Origin: Dethiothermospora halolimnae
GTDB taxonomy: Bacteria; Bacillota; Clostridia; Tissierellales; VENL01
Length of the DNA stretch: 48,717 nucleotides
Direction: 5' to 3'
Assembly (NCBI RefSeq): GCF_037577855.1
Contig: NZ_JBAKFX010000029.1
Coordinates: 1-48,717 of the forward strand
A program made the translations under genes and the position numbers. Position 1 is the first letter of the stretch, and each line of letters starts with the position of its first letter. Below the pieces are notes generated by a model that saw only the letters and a program-made list of their open reading frames with translations, had not been told where the DNA came from and searched no databases. Of the stretch, positions 1 through 7,502 are shown piece by piece.

Positions 1-178
1 CAATTTTAAAAGCCTAAATTTGGCCATTGTTCGTGTTTTTCAAAGGTCTTTTTGTCGTGCATAAATTTAATATTAGAGAATTTAAATTTTTTCACTTAAA
101 TACTCTTGACTTTTACTAGCTGGTCTATCTACTTGTTTATTATAGACATTATTTAATGTTTATATAACTAATTTTTTA

Positions 179-240
179 TTTAAGCAAAAAAGACATAAAA
201 TCTAGAGATATTTCTAGATTTTATGTCTTTTTTGCTTAAA
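179..240. repeat. Perfect 28-bp inverted repeat, terminator-like
   Basis: Two perfectly complementary 28-nt arms (179-206 and 213-240) flank the 6-nt loop GATATT. Each arm contains an A6 or T6 run, so on either strand the transcript forms a long hairpin with a U tract inside its 3' arm. It may terminate transcription from both directions, but no flanking gene on the left is visible. Bases 1-178 hold nothing I can support. Confidence 0.6.
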
Positions 241-261
241 ATTTAGGAGTTTTATTTAACT

Positions 262-364
262 AGCTGGGGGATTACGAATCCCCCAGCAACCATTCTCAGT
301 TGTTGGGGATTCGGAATACAATGCCAGCCTTCCTTAGTTGTTGGGGGATTCGTAATCCCCCAAC
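262..364. repeat. Two family-A hairpins in opposite orientation
   Basis: Bases 262-290 carry AGCTG + GGGGATTACGAATCCCC + CAGCAAC, and 337-364 carry the reverse complement of the same core with GTTG/CAAC outer pairs. A degenerate partial copy lies at about 299-318. The outer pair differs between copies as C:G against T:A, which preserves pairing. The core recurs at 10801, 20121, 21961, 25134, 26622, 36182 and 42610. The copy at 337-364 ends directly beside the stop codon of the gene at 368. Confidence 0.8.
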
Positions 365-367
365 CCA

Positions 368-1804
368 TTATTTTTTACTCTTATAACTTGCCATAACACT
401 TGCAACCTTATTTATACTTAAGATAATATCATCTTTAGAAGAATTATTTTCTATGGAATTCTTTAAATAATTAAAGAAATCTTCCGGTTTTTCAAAGGGA
501 AAATCTGTAAGATATAATAACCTTCTCATTCTTACTTTTCTTTGCTTATTAGACATTCCCTTAATATTTCTATTTATATATTGGGTTAAATTATCCACTG
601 ATTGTTCTAAATAGTCTTGAGTTGCTATTTCCCCTTCTTTGTCTATTAGTAAATCTATATCCTCTAAATAGTTATCATTTAAATATGCCAAATACTCCTT
701 TGTAACCATAAGTTCTTTATTAATATCTTCATCTATATTTCTATCCTTATCTATATAAACACCTATAATTTTTTCTAGATTTATATTGTCCTTAGTAAAT
801 TCCTCATTTACTTCTTTAAATCCCTCTTTTAACAGTTTAGAAAGTTCCCTTTGTCTTTTGTCATCATTATATATCTCTATAATGTTTATAACTTGTTCTT
901 TTTTATTTGAAATCTTATCTATTGAAAATAAAATAATAATAATCCTATTAATAATAAGGCCTATTTCCCTTATCATCTCTGTTATATCATTCATCTCTAC
1001 TAAGATTTTTGTAGTATCATTATATACCTTTTCAACTTCATCAATAGATGCAGTTTTAAAATCAAATTGCTTAAATTCATGGGTTTTTCTAAAGTAAAAG
1101 TCAAACCCCTGCCCATACTCTATTTCCATAGTACCATTGAATATCGATTTATACCTTTTTATTAATCTATCAGTCTTAGTTTCACTACTGTTTCCCAAGC
1201 TTTTCTTTATAGCCGTTTTTATTATGTCATAGTATTTTTGCTTTGCTATTTTCATTGGAACTACCCTTACTATTTCCATGGCTTTTATATGTAATGTATT
1301 CATATCTTCTGTTAGAAATTTATACACATTATCATAAAACTTTTTTAAATCAATGTTTTGGACCATATTATTATAGCTTTTATTGAACTTCTCTTTTTCT
1401 AATACCCCATTAGCAATCTCATTTATATAAGCTATCTCTGTTATATATCCCGACATACCTAATAGCAGTTTATGTGCTTTTTCTCTTAACTCAAAAACAT
1501 GTTTTTCCTCAATCTTATTGTCACCTTGATCTTTTAAGATATTAAATATATCCTTTCCTATAATTTCTATATCCTTATACAGATTAATAATATCATCATA
1601 CTCTTCAGATAATCTGTCTTCTAATAGTTCTTTACCCTCCTCTAGCCCATCTTTAACATCTATAATACTTTGTATCATTTCTAAAAGACTTAAAATTCCG
1701 ATTCTTGTTAACTGCTTATCATTAATATTTAAAATATAATTTTTTAATTTTTCTTTTGTTAAATTTTTAAGTTCCTCTTCTGTAGTGTTATCTATATTTA
1801 TCAT
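368..1804 (-). CDS. Hypothetical protein, all-helical, unrecognised
   Basis: I do not recognise this 478-residue protein. It has no signal peptide, and one hydrophobic stretch near residues 286-296 (Ile-rich) is too short to call a membrane segment with confidence. The rest is charged and Lys/Glu/Asp-rich with helical character, so it is probably cytoplasmic. No metal-binding or nucleotide-binding motif stands out. The start has an AAGGAG site just upstream (rc of 1811-1817). It stands alone: the next minus-strand gene upstream is modB, 500 bp away, beyond a block of hairpin repeats, so it is probably monocistronic. Confidence 0.75.
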   Translation of the reverse strand: MINIDNTTEEELKNLTKEKLKNYILNINDKQLTRIGILSLLEMIQSIIDVKDGLEEGKELLEDRLSEEYDDIINLYKDIEIIGKDIFNILKDQGDNKIEEKHVFELREKAHKLLLGMSGYITEIAYINEIANGVLEKEKFNKSYNNMVQNIDLKKFYDNVYKFLTEDMNTLHIKAMEIVRVVPMKIAKQKYYDIIKTAIKKSLGNSSETKTDRLIKRYKSIFNGTMEIEYGQGFDFYFRKTHEFKQFDFKTASIDEVEKVYNDTTKILVEMNDITEMIREIGLIINRIIIILFSIDKISNKKEQVINIIEIYNDDKRQRELSKLLKEGFKEVNEEFTKDNINLEKIIGVYIDKDRNIDEDINKELMVTKEYLAYLNDNYLEDIDLLIDKEGEIATQDYLEQSVDNLTQYINRNIKGMSNKQRKVRMRRLLYLTDFPFEKPEDFFNYLKNSIENNSSKDDIILSINKVASVMASYKSKK

Positions 1805-1847
1805 ATATAACTCCTTTCTTAAATTATAATGTATCTACTAAGGTTTT

Positions 1848-2258
1848 GGAGAATGAATTCTCCTGTCTATTTCAGTCCGATAGTTTATGCCGTATCCAAC
1901 AGATAGCACATGCCCTGTCCCTACATACAAGGAAGATTAGCTTCCCTATATTTTTCTTTCTTCTCTCTTCTTTCTTTTTTAATCTAATTTAGCTTCGACT
2001 TCAGTCGAAGGTTCCTTTATCTATTCTTTATTTTTCTCTACATATAAAGTTTACTATTATGATGTATTTTTTTCAAAGCATTTTTCATTTAGATATGGAT
2101 TAATTCTATTTTAACTATTTCTCTATACATTTATAGAGGAGAATGAATCCCCCCTAGGTTTCAAAAGAGTGTTTTATGGTTACCCTTTGGACAGGGCATG
2201 CCCTGTCCCTACCTTTCTTCTTTAATTTAAACTAGCTTCGACTTCAGTCGAAGGTTTC
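1848..2258. repeat. Duplicated block of hairpin modules (E-D-C, E-D-C)
   Basis: The 500-bp gap between the genes at 368 and 2306 holds two degenerate copies of one module series. Copy 1: E hairpin GGAGAATGAATTCTCC (1848-1863), a half D site (1909-1925) and C hairpin AGCTTCGA..TCGAAGGT (1991-2012). Copy 2: E variant (2136-2155), full D palindrome GGACAGGGCATGCCCTGTCC (2189-2208) and C hairpin (2234-2255). Both copies are followed by TTCTTTA-rich sequence. E recurs alone at 25210-25225, and C recurs inside the asnS T-box leader at 12869-12890. No gene is visible in the gap. Confidence 0.75.
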
Positions 2259-2263
2259 CTTAT

Positions 2264-2316
2264 CTATTCTTTATTCTCTATTCTTTATTCTTTACTCTTT
2301 ATTCTTTATTCTTTAC
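2264..2316. repeat. TTCTTTA-type heptamer microsatellite
   Basis: About seven imperfect tandem copies of a 7-bp unit (ATTCTTT) run into the last codons of modB, so the modB stop codon lies inside the repeat. Slippage here could alter the modB C-terminus. A shorter stretch of the same unit follows the first C hairpin near 2020-2035. Confidence 0.7.
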
Positions 2317-2962
2317 TTCCAACCCATCTATTTAATATGTAAATAATACTAAAACTAAATATAATAGTTATACCCATAAGTATATTAGCAGATCTTATAT
2401 CTCCTCTATCCACTGCAAAAAATATAGCCAAGGGAATTGTCTGGGTTTTACCCGGTATATTTCCTGCAACCATCAATGTGGCTCCAAACTCTCCAACTGC
2501 CCTTGCAAAGGCTAATATGGTGCCTGTTAAGATATTAGGCAGGGCAATAGGTATAGTTATTTTCCAAAATATAATATTTTCTGTGGCCCCAAGGGTTCTA
2601 GCTACTTTTTCATAACTATTATTAATATTTTCAAATCCAGTTTTACAGTTTTGATACATCAAAGGTAGTGACACCACCACTGCAGCTATACATGCAGCAA
2701 TCCAGTTAAATACTAATGTTATATCAAAATTTTCATATAAAAAGCCTCCTATTAACCCCCCTCTTCCTATTATTTTTAAAAGTCCATATCCTATGACGGA
2801 AGGTGGAAGTACCATGGGTAACAATATCAGTATCTCTACTCCCCTTTTAAATTTAAAATTATATTTAGTAAATACCCTAGCCAATATTATTCCAATTATA
2901 AGGGTTATTATTGTGGCTATCGTTGCTACCTTTAGGGATAATATAACCGGTTTTATTATCAT
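2306..2962 (-). CDS. modB: Molybdate ABC transporter permease ModB
   Basis: This 218-residue protein is a typical ModB-size inner-membrane permease with about five membrane helices. The cytoplasmic EAA loop is clear near residues 142-170: the run ARTLGA, then IALPNILTGTILAFARAVGEFGA. The final GEFGATLMVAGNIPGKTQTIP stretch is characteristic of molybdate/tungstate/sulfate permeases. It would form the membrane channel for oxyanion delivered by ModA. It starts 13 bp after the modA stop, so the two are co-transcribed. No ModC ATPase gene follows; instead there is repeat-rich non-coding DNA. The ATPase must come from elsewhere, or the transporter is incomplete. Confidence 0.9.
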   Translation of the reverse strand: MIIKPVILSLKVATIATIITLIIGIILARVFTKYNFKFKRGVEILILLPMVLPPSVIGYGLLKIIGRGGLIGGFLYENFDITLVFNWIAACIAAVVVSLPLMYQNCKTGFENINNSYEKVARTLGATENIIFWKITIPIALPNILTGTILAFARAVGEFGATLMVAGNIPGKTQTIPLAIFFAVDRGDIRSANILMGITIIFSFSIIYILNRWVGSKE

Positions 2963-2975
2963 TTTATCAACCTAC

Positions 2976-3740
2976 CTACTTAAATATGTTAAATCCATAC
3001 CTTTTAAATATATTCTTAGCTTCTTCTGTATTTAGATATTTTACAAATTTTTTTGTTAGATCCTTTTTCTCTGATGATTTAATTATAGCCACAGGATAGA
3101 CTATACCATCATGATACTCTTCCTTAATTAACTCTTTTTTTATAGAGTTTTTCATAATAGTAGTATCAGAACTATATACTATTCCAACATCAACATCTCC
3201 ATTATCAACATAAGTTACCACTTGCCTTACATCTTTAGCATATACTATTTTATCCTCTAGCTTATCCCAGAAACCCATATTAACAATACTTTGTTTAGCA
3301 TACCGTCCTGCCGGTACTGATTCTGGAGTTCCAATGCTAAGCTTGATGCCTTCATTTAATAAATCTTCAACCTTTGAAATTCTATCTTTATACTCCTTTG
3401 ATACTATTAAAACTAATCTATTTTTTAATATATTTTTTCTAGTATTCCTATCTATAAAGTTCTTTTCCTGCAACATATCCATCTTTTTTAATGATGCCGA
3501 AATAAAAGCATCTACTGGTGCCCCTTCTTCTATTTGCTTCTGTAGTGTTCCTGATGATGCAAAATTATATGTAATATCTATACCAGTTTCTTTTTCAAAC
3601 TGTGATTCTATATCTAATAGTGCATCTGTAAGGCTAGCAGCTGCAGAAATAGTTACACTTTTATCATCACCACTACCTTTGCACCCAACTAAACTAAAAA
3701 TTATAATTCCCATCAATAAAAAATATACTTGTTTCCTCAT
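2976..3740 (-). CDS. modA: Molybdate-binding lipoprotein ModA
   Basis: This 254-residue periplasmic-binding-type protein carries a lipoprotein signal peptide with lipobox SLVGC near residue 20, so it is tethered outside the membrane. Family features are the early ISAAASLTDAL stretch (oxyanion-binding serine region), the FASSGTLQKQI segment and the later DVGIVYSSD hinge motif. It captures molybdate or tungstate and hands it to ModB. The palindrome at 3761-3784 lies just upstream, between this gene and the ModE-like regulator. The RBS is a GGAGG run before ATG. Confidence 0.9.
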   Translation of the reverse strand: MRKQVYFLLMGIIIFSLVGCKGSGDDKSVTISAAASLTDALLDIESQFEKETGIDITYNFASSGTLQKQIEEGAPVDAFISASLKKMDMLQEKNFIDRNTRKNILKNRLVLIVSKEYKDRISKVEDLLNEGIKLSIGTPESVPAGRYAKQSIVNMGFWDKLEDKIVYAKDVRQVVTYVDNGDVDVGIVYSSDTTIMKNSIKKELIKEEYHDGIVYPVAIIKSSEKKDLTKKFVKYLNTEEAKNIFKRYGFNIFK

Positions 3741-3760
3741 ATACCCTCCTCCTAAATCAT

Positions 3761-3784
3761 CGTTGTATTTTTACAAAAATAACG
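3761..3784. promoter_or_regulatory. Candidate ModE-type operator upstream of modA
   Basis: An interrupted palindrome reads, on the modA coding strand, CGTTAT followed by 12 A/T-rich bases and ACAACG. This resembles the CGTTAT...ATAACG half-sites reported for ModE-regulated mod operons. It lies in the 52-bp gap between the ModE-like gene and modA, 21 bp upstream of the modA start. The site and its role are inferred from position and symmetry only. Confidence 0.45.
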
Positions 3785-3792
3785 GTTTAAAA

Positions 3793-4119
3793 TTAAAAAA
3801 TCTCATGATAGAGATCTTTGATTTTTTCTTGGGCCTCTTTTTCAAAGGCTTCATATTTCTTAATTAACTTCCTTGCTTCTTCTGTTAGTAAAGAACTACC
3901 TCCATGGGAACCTCCTATTGTCTTTTCTAGTATTTTTATATTTAAAGTTTCTTCAAGATTAGCTACAAGCTTCCATGCTTTACTATAGGACATCCCCATA
4001 TCAATAGAAGCCTGTCTTATTGAGCCTAATTCTTCTATTTTTAACAATAACTCTTTTGGCCCCTTTCCAAATACTTTTTTATCATTTTCTTTTAGCCAAA
4101 CTTTAAAACCAACTTCCAT
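3793..4119 (-). CDS. ModE-like winged-helix regulator (no TOBE domain)
   Basis: I choose the ATG at 4119 (108 residues) because GGGGTGAT lies just upstream; the longer frame to 4179 has no such site. The product is a single LysR-like winged-helix domain of the ModE N-terminal type. ELGSIRQASIDMGMSYSKAWKLV is the recognition region and GGSHGGSSLLTEE the wing. There is no molybdate-binding TOBE domain, so metal sensing, if any, must differ from E. coli ModE. It is the first gene of a modE-like/modA/modB group and probably acts on the palindrome between it and modA. Confidence 0.85.
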   Translation of the reverse strand: MEVGFKVWLKENDKKVFGKGPKELLLKIEELGSIRQASIDMGMSYSKAWKLVANLEETLNIKILEKTIGGSHGGSSLLTEEARKLIKKYEAFEKEAQEKIKDLYHEIF

Positions 4120-4196
4120 AATATCACCCCTTTTTATGATATTATAACCCATAAAAAATAATATAGTAATAATATACAATTACTAGCACTATACTT

Positions 4197-4220
4197 AGGG
4201 CTTCCATATATGAAAGCCCT
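4197..4220 (-). terminator. Hairpin after the amino acid ABC operon
   Basis: AGGGCTT and AAGCCCT form a stem around a short AT loop, just past the stop of the ATPase gene at 4233. There is no strong U tract, so it may be a weak terminator or a 3'-end stabiliser that separates this operon from the ModE-like gene. Confidence 0.45.
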
Positions 4221-4232
4221 ATACTTAATTTA

Positions 4233-4958
4233 TTATACTAAAACCTTCTCTAAAAATGTCTTTGTTCTCCAGTGTTTAGGACTACTAAATATGTCATTTG
4301 GACTTCCTTCTTCAACCACTAAGCCTTTATCCATAAATACAACTCTATCTGCTACCTCTTTAGCAAATCCTATCTCATGGGTTACTATGACCATAGTCAT
4401 ACCTTCTTTAGCCAATTCTTTCATGACAGCTAAAACTTCTCCAACCATTTCTGGGTCCAAGGCCGATGTAGGTTCATCAAAGAGCATTACATCTGGGGAC
4501 ATAGCTAAAGACCTTGCTATTGCAACTCTTTGCTTTTGACCTCCAGATAATTGACTAGGATAGGATTTAGCCTTATCCCTAAGCCCTACCCTAACTAGTA
4601 AATCATAGGCTATTTTTTCACTTTGTTCTTTATCTATTTTTCCAACTTTATTAGGAGCAAAAGAGATATTCTTAAGTACATTCATATTGTTAAATAAATT
4701 AAAATTTTGAAATACCATTCCAATATTTTGTCTTTTTTTATTTATATTAATTTCATTTTTAAGTAAATGTTCATCTCTAAATAATATATCTCCCTTTGTG
4801 GGAGTTTCTAATAAATTTAAACATCTTAAAAAAGTACTTTTCCCCGATCCACTTGGTCCTATTAATACAACTACTTCCCCCTTATTTACATGTGTTGTGA
4901 TTCCCCTTAACACTTCTAAATCTCCAAAACTTTTATATACATCATACACTTTTATCAA
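4233..4958 (-). CDS. Polar amino acid ABC transporter ATPase
   Basis: This 241-residue GlnQ/ArtP-class ATPase has Walker A GPSGSGKST (residues 34-42), signature LSGGQKQR (about 137), Walker B VMLFDEPTSALDPE and a switch His in VTHEIGFA. It powers amino acid uptake through the permease encoded immediately upstream; the two reading frames overlap by 17 bp, which suggests translational coupling. The C-terminal GSPNDIF and SSPKHWRTKTFL segments are usual for polar amino acid ATPases. It is the last gene of a binding protein-permease-ATPase operon. Confidence 0.93.
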   Translation of the reverse strand: MIKVYDVYKSFGDLEVLRGITTHVNKGEVVVLIGPSGSGKSTFLRCLNLLETPTKGDILFRDEHLLKNEININKKRQNIGMVFQNFNLFNNMNVLKNISFAPNKVGKIDKEQSEKIAYDLLVRVGLRDKAKSYPSQLSGGQKQRVAIARSLAMSPDVMLFDEPTSALDPEMVGEVLAVMKELAKEGMTMVIVTHEIGFAKEVADRVVFMDKGLVVEEGSPNDIFSSPKHWRTKTFLEKVLV

Positions 4959-5592
4959 CTACTCTCAACCTCCCTTCTATCTTACTTAAACCTTTGGATA
5001 GTGTAAATGTCAATGCAAAGTATAATAATGCTGCTACTATTAATGGCTCAAAGGGTTTAAATATATTTCCTGTTACTGTTTCAGAATTATACATAAGTTC
5101 TGGAACTCCTATTACTGATACAATGGCCGATTCCTTTATAACAGTAATAAATTCATTTCCTAAAGCTGGTATTATATTTTTAAGAGCTTGAGGTATTATA
5201 ACATATCTCATAGCCATTCCTTCACTCATTCCCATAGACCTTGCCGCTTCCATCTGGCCTATGTCTATAGACTGTATTCCCGACCTAACTATCTCAGCCA
5301 CATAAGCACTACTATTTAAGGTTAATGCCAATATTCCCGATGGTATCTCCGGTAAATTTAACGGTAACCCATAATATATAATATAAAGTTGTATTAACAA
5401 GGGAGTTCCCCTGACAAACTCCACATAGGCTGTTGATATAACTTTAAGTACTTTATTTTTAGATGTTTTCATAAGTGCTAAAATAAGTCCTAATATAGTG
5501 CCAAATAAAACTGAAAATATTGAGATAAATATTGTATTTCTAGCTCCTATTAAGAAAAACTTATAATAATCACTAAGGAATGAAAAGTCCAT
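4942..5592 (-). CDS. Polar amino acid ABC transporter permease
   Basis: This 216-residue HEQRO/His-Glu-Gln family permease has about five membrane helices. It opens with the ARNTIFISIFSVLFGTILG signature and contains the PLLIQLYIIYYGLP segment and the EAA loop EAARSMGMSEGMAMRYVIIPQALKNI (about residues 127-152). It forms the channel with the ATPase at 4233 and receives substrate from the lipoprotein at 5635. RBS AAAGGGAG precedes ATG. Only one permease gene is present, so a homodimer is likely. Confidence 0.92.
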   Translation of the reverse strand: MDFSFLSDYYKFFLIGARNTIFISIFSVLFGTILGLILALMKTSKNKVLKVISTAYVEFVRGTPLLIQLYIIYYGLPLNLPEIPSGILALTLNSSAYVAEIVRSGIQSIDIGQMEAARSMGMSEGMAMRYVIIPQALKNIIPALGNEFITVIKESAIVSVIGVPELMYNSETVTGNIFKPFEPLIVAALLYFALTFTLSKGLSKIEGRLRVVDKSV

Positions 5593-5634
5593 ATATGCAC
5601 TCCCTTTCTTCTTTTCTTTAGTTTTTAAATTACT

Positions 5635-6435
5635 TTATTCTTGTAGCATCTCATTCGCTTTTATTGCAAATTCCTTTATTAATTTTTCCTCTTTAAGCGC
5701 TTTTATTGTTTTATTTATTTTTTCCACAAGCTCTTTATTTCCTTTTTTAATAGCTATGGCAGAACCTCCATCATCGTCTTTAAGAACTATATCTGTTAAA
5801 AGTAGACCTTCATTGTTTCTTACATATGCACTACCTACCACATCTTCAACTAAAACTCCATCTATTCTGCCCTTTTTAAGTTGAAGCATTAAGTCTGTTA
5901 CTTTTCCTAAGCTTTTAAGCTTAACATCTGCTATCTGCTCTTTTGCAATTCTTTCTTGAATTGCCCCTTTCTGTACACCTATTGTTTTACCCTTAAAATC
6001 TTCTACTGACTTATATTTATCCTTATTTTTTTCTAAAATAACCAATCCATGTTCTGCATTATAATAAATATTTGAAAAATCAACTTCCTTTGCCCTCTCT
6101 TTATCTGGAGTCATTCCGGCTATAACAAAATCAACTTTATCAGTTTTAAGTGCTGGTAATAATCCTTTAAACTGCATATCCTTTATCTCTAATTCAACAC
6201 CTAAATCCTCTGCAATCTTCTTAGCTATCTCGATATCAAAACCTACAATTTTATCCTTTCCATCAATTTCTTTGTGAAATTCATAGGGTGGATAATCAGC
6301 CGATGTTCCCAATACTATTTTTCCATCCTTCTTAATCTTCTCTAGTTTAGATACATCTTCCTCAGAACTTCCACATCCAAATAGAGATATAACCATTACT
6401 AGACTTATAAATACCAACAAACCTTTTTTAAACAC
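5635..6435 (-). CDS. Amino acid-binding lipoprotein (SBP bac 3 family)
   Basis: This 266-residue extracellular solute-binding protein starts at GTG 6435 behind AAAGGAGGAG. Its lipobox LFGC is near residue 21. Family marks are GTSADYPPYEF, VGFDIEIAKKIAEDLG, the MTPDKERAKEVDFS motif whose Arg usually binds the amino acid carboxylate, and VQKGAIQE. It is the first gene of the binding protein-permease-ATPase operon. The ArgR-like palindrome upstream suggests arginine or a related cationic amino acid, but substrate cannot be fixed from sequence alone. Confidence 0.92.
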   Translation of the reverse strand: MFKKGLLVFISLVMVISLFGCGSSEEDVSKLEKIKKDGKIVLGTSADYPPYEFHKEIDGKDKIVGFDIEIAKKIAEDLGVELEIKDMQFKGLLPALKTDKVDFVIAGMTPDKERAKEVDFSNIYYNAEHGLVILEKNKDKYKSVEDFKGKTIGVQKGAIQERIAKEQIADVKLKSLGKVTDLMLQLKKGRIDGVLVEDVVGSAYVRNNEGLLLTDIVLKDDDGGSAIAIKKGNKELVEKINKTIKALKEEKLIKEFAIKANEMLQE

Positions 6436-6498
6436 AAAATCTCCTCCTTTGTTTTTATAAACTTAATTAAATATATATTTAATCAAATTTATATTTAT

Positions 6499-6528
6499 AA
6501 TTATATTGTATATTTATACATTATAATT
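6499..6528. promoter_or_regulatory. ARG-box-like palindrome
   Basis: A 30-nt near-perfect palindrome (13 of 14 arm positions match) centres on TGTATATTTATACA (6507-6520). It fits the ArgR/AhrC box TG.AT-A/T-AT.CA at the key G and C positions. It lies between the promoter (-10 at 6553-6558) and the binding-protein gene, where a bound repressor could block transcription. The surrounding AT richness lowers certainty. Confidence 0.45.
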
Positions 6529-6552
6529 AATTATTATTAGTTATTGAGATAT

Positions 6553-6581
6553 ATTATATATAGTCTTTTTTGTTTTGTCAA
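6553..6581 (-). promoter_or_regulatory. Sigma-A promoter of the amino acid ABC operon
   Basis: On the minus strand, TTGACA (6581-6576), a 17-bp spacer and TATAAT (6558-6553) match the consensus perfectly. The next gene in that direction is the binding lipoprotein starting at 6435. Confidence 0.85.
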
Positions 6582-6599
6582 TAAAAAATTTTAAAAAAA

Positions 6600-6724
6600 G
6601 AACAAAGAGGCCTTTGGCGCTTCTTTGTTCTGTGCAAAGTGCAAGGTGCAGAGAGCAGGGAATTGGGAGACCATAAATATATGTAGAACTTCAATATATT
6701 GAAGCGCTACATATATTTATGCCT
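6600..6724 (+). repeat. Composite repeat B, copy 1 (lacks 3' hairpins)
   Basis: It contains hairpin 1 (GAACAAAGA paired with TCTTTGTTC), the linker with TGCA-type heptads, and hairpin 2 in a strongly paired version (GTAG..TTCAATATATTGAA..CTAC). Hairpin 3 and the terminal A hairpin are missing; only ATTTATGCC of that part remains. It lies between the tag terminator and the promoter of the amino acid transporter. The + orientation matches the other B copies. Confidence 0.75.
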
Positions 6725-6734
6725 GATTTTCTGT

Positions 6735-6763
6735 AAAAAAAGACCTTGATAAATCAAGGTTCC
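6735..6763 (-). terminator. Rho-independent terminator of tag
   Basis: On the minus strand, AACCTTGA and TCAAGGTC form a stem around a short loop, followed by TTTTTTT. It begins 13 bp past the tag stop codon. Confidence 0.85.
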
Positions 6764-6775
6764 TTTTGTAATAAA

Positions 6776-7333
6776 TTATATTTGATTATATCTAAAACAG
6801 TCCGCTATATGATCGTTTACCATTCCTATAGCTTGCATATAGGAGTATATTATAGTTGTACCTATAAATTTAAAACCTCTTTTTTTAAGCTCCTTTGCTA
6901 TCCTATCTGATAATTCTGTATTTGCAGGTACTTCACTATCATTTTTCCATTGATTTTTTATAGGTTTATTATCAACAAATGACCAAATATATTTATCAAA
7001 ACTCCCAAACTCTTTCTGTACTTCCAAAAATCTTTTAGCATTATTTATAGAGGCCTCTATTTTTCTTTTGTTTCTAATAATACCTTTATTTTGCCTTAAT
7101 TCTTCTATCTTTTTATCATCATATTTAGCCACTATTTTAGGATCAAAATCATCATAGGCTTTTCTATAATTTTCCCTTTTTCTTAGTATAGTTATCCAAC
7201 TAAGTCCTGCTTGAGCTGATTCTAAAACTAAAAATTCAAAATGTTTATTATCATCATGAACAGGATCCCCCCATTCTTCGTCGTGATACTTTATATATAG
7301 TTCATCATCTCCACACCAAGAACACCTTTTCAT
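6776..7333 (-). CDS. tag: DNA-3-methyladenine glycosylase I
   Basis: This base-excision repair enzyme removes 3-methyladenine from alkylated DNA. I choose the second ATG (7333): it sits 8 nt after GGAGG, against 2 nt for the first. With this start the four zinc-snap ligands of E. coli Tag fall at identical positions (Cys4, His17, His175, Cys179). The early run is KRCSWCGDDELYIKYHDEEWG, and the WSFVDNKPI and FIGTTIIYSYMQAIGMVNDH segments are also family-typical. Length is 185 residues against about 187 in E. coli. It is monocistronic with its own terminator. Confidence 0.95.
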   Translation of the reverse strand: MKRCSWCGDDELYIKYHDEEWGDPVHDDNKHFEFLVLESAQAGLSWITILRKRENYRKAYDDFDPKIVAKYDDKKIEELRQNKGIIRNKRKIEASINNAKRFLEVQKEFGSFDKYIWSFVDNKPIKNQWKNDSEVPANTELSDRIAKELKKRGFKFIGTTIIYSYMQAIGMVNDHIADCFRYNQI

Positions 7334-7502
7334 TTCCATTTCCTCCTTGTCTTATGTAAACTCTAATGTAATAATTAACAATAACCTTATAGTTGTATAA
7401 TTATCTCTATTACTAAATTTGAAGTTGAGTATTATATACTATTAATCTATAACTTTTTCTAAAAAGGACAAAATATAACTTGTATAAAATAAAATTAAGT
7501 TA

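Noticed and set aside
6..95. Possible 29-residue minus-strand peptide starting at GTG 95
   Set aside because: Reads as a plausible basic peptide (ending NLGF) but has no Shine-Dalgarno site and a stop directly upstream; it could be a decayed gene end or chance.
1805..2305. Degenerate modC after modB
   Set aside because: No Walker or signature remnants in any frame; the region is hairpin modules and pyrimidine tracts.
4120..4179. N-terminal 20-residue extension of the ModE-like protein
   Set aside because: The ribosome site GGGGTGAT lies inside it, immediately before the internal ATG at 4119.
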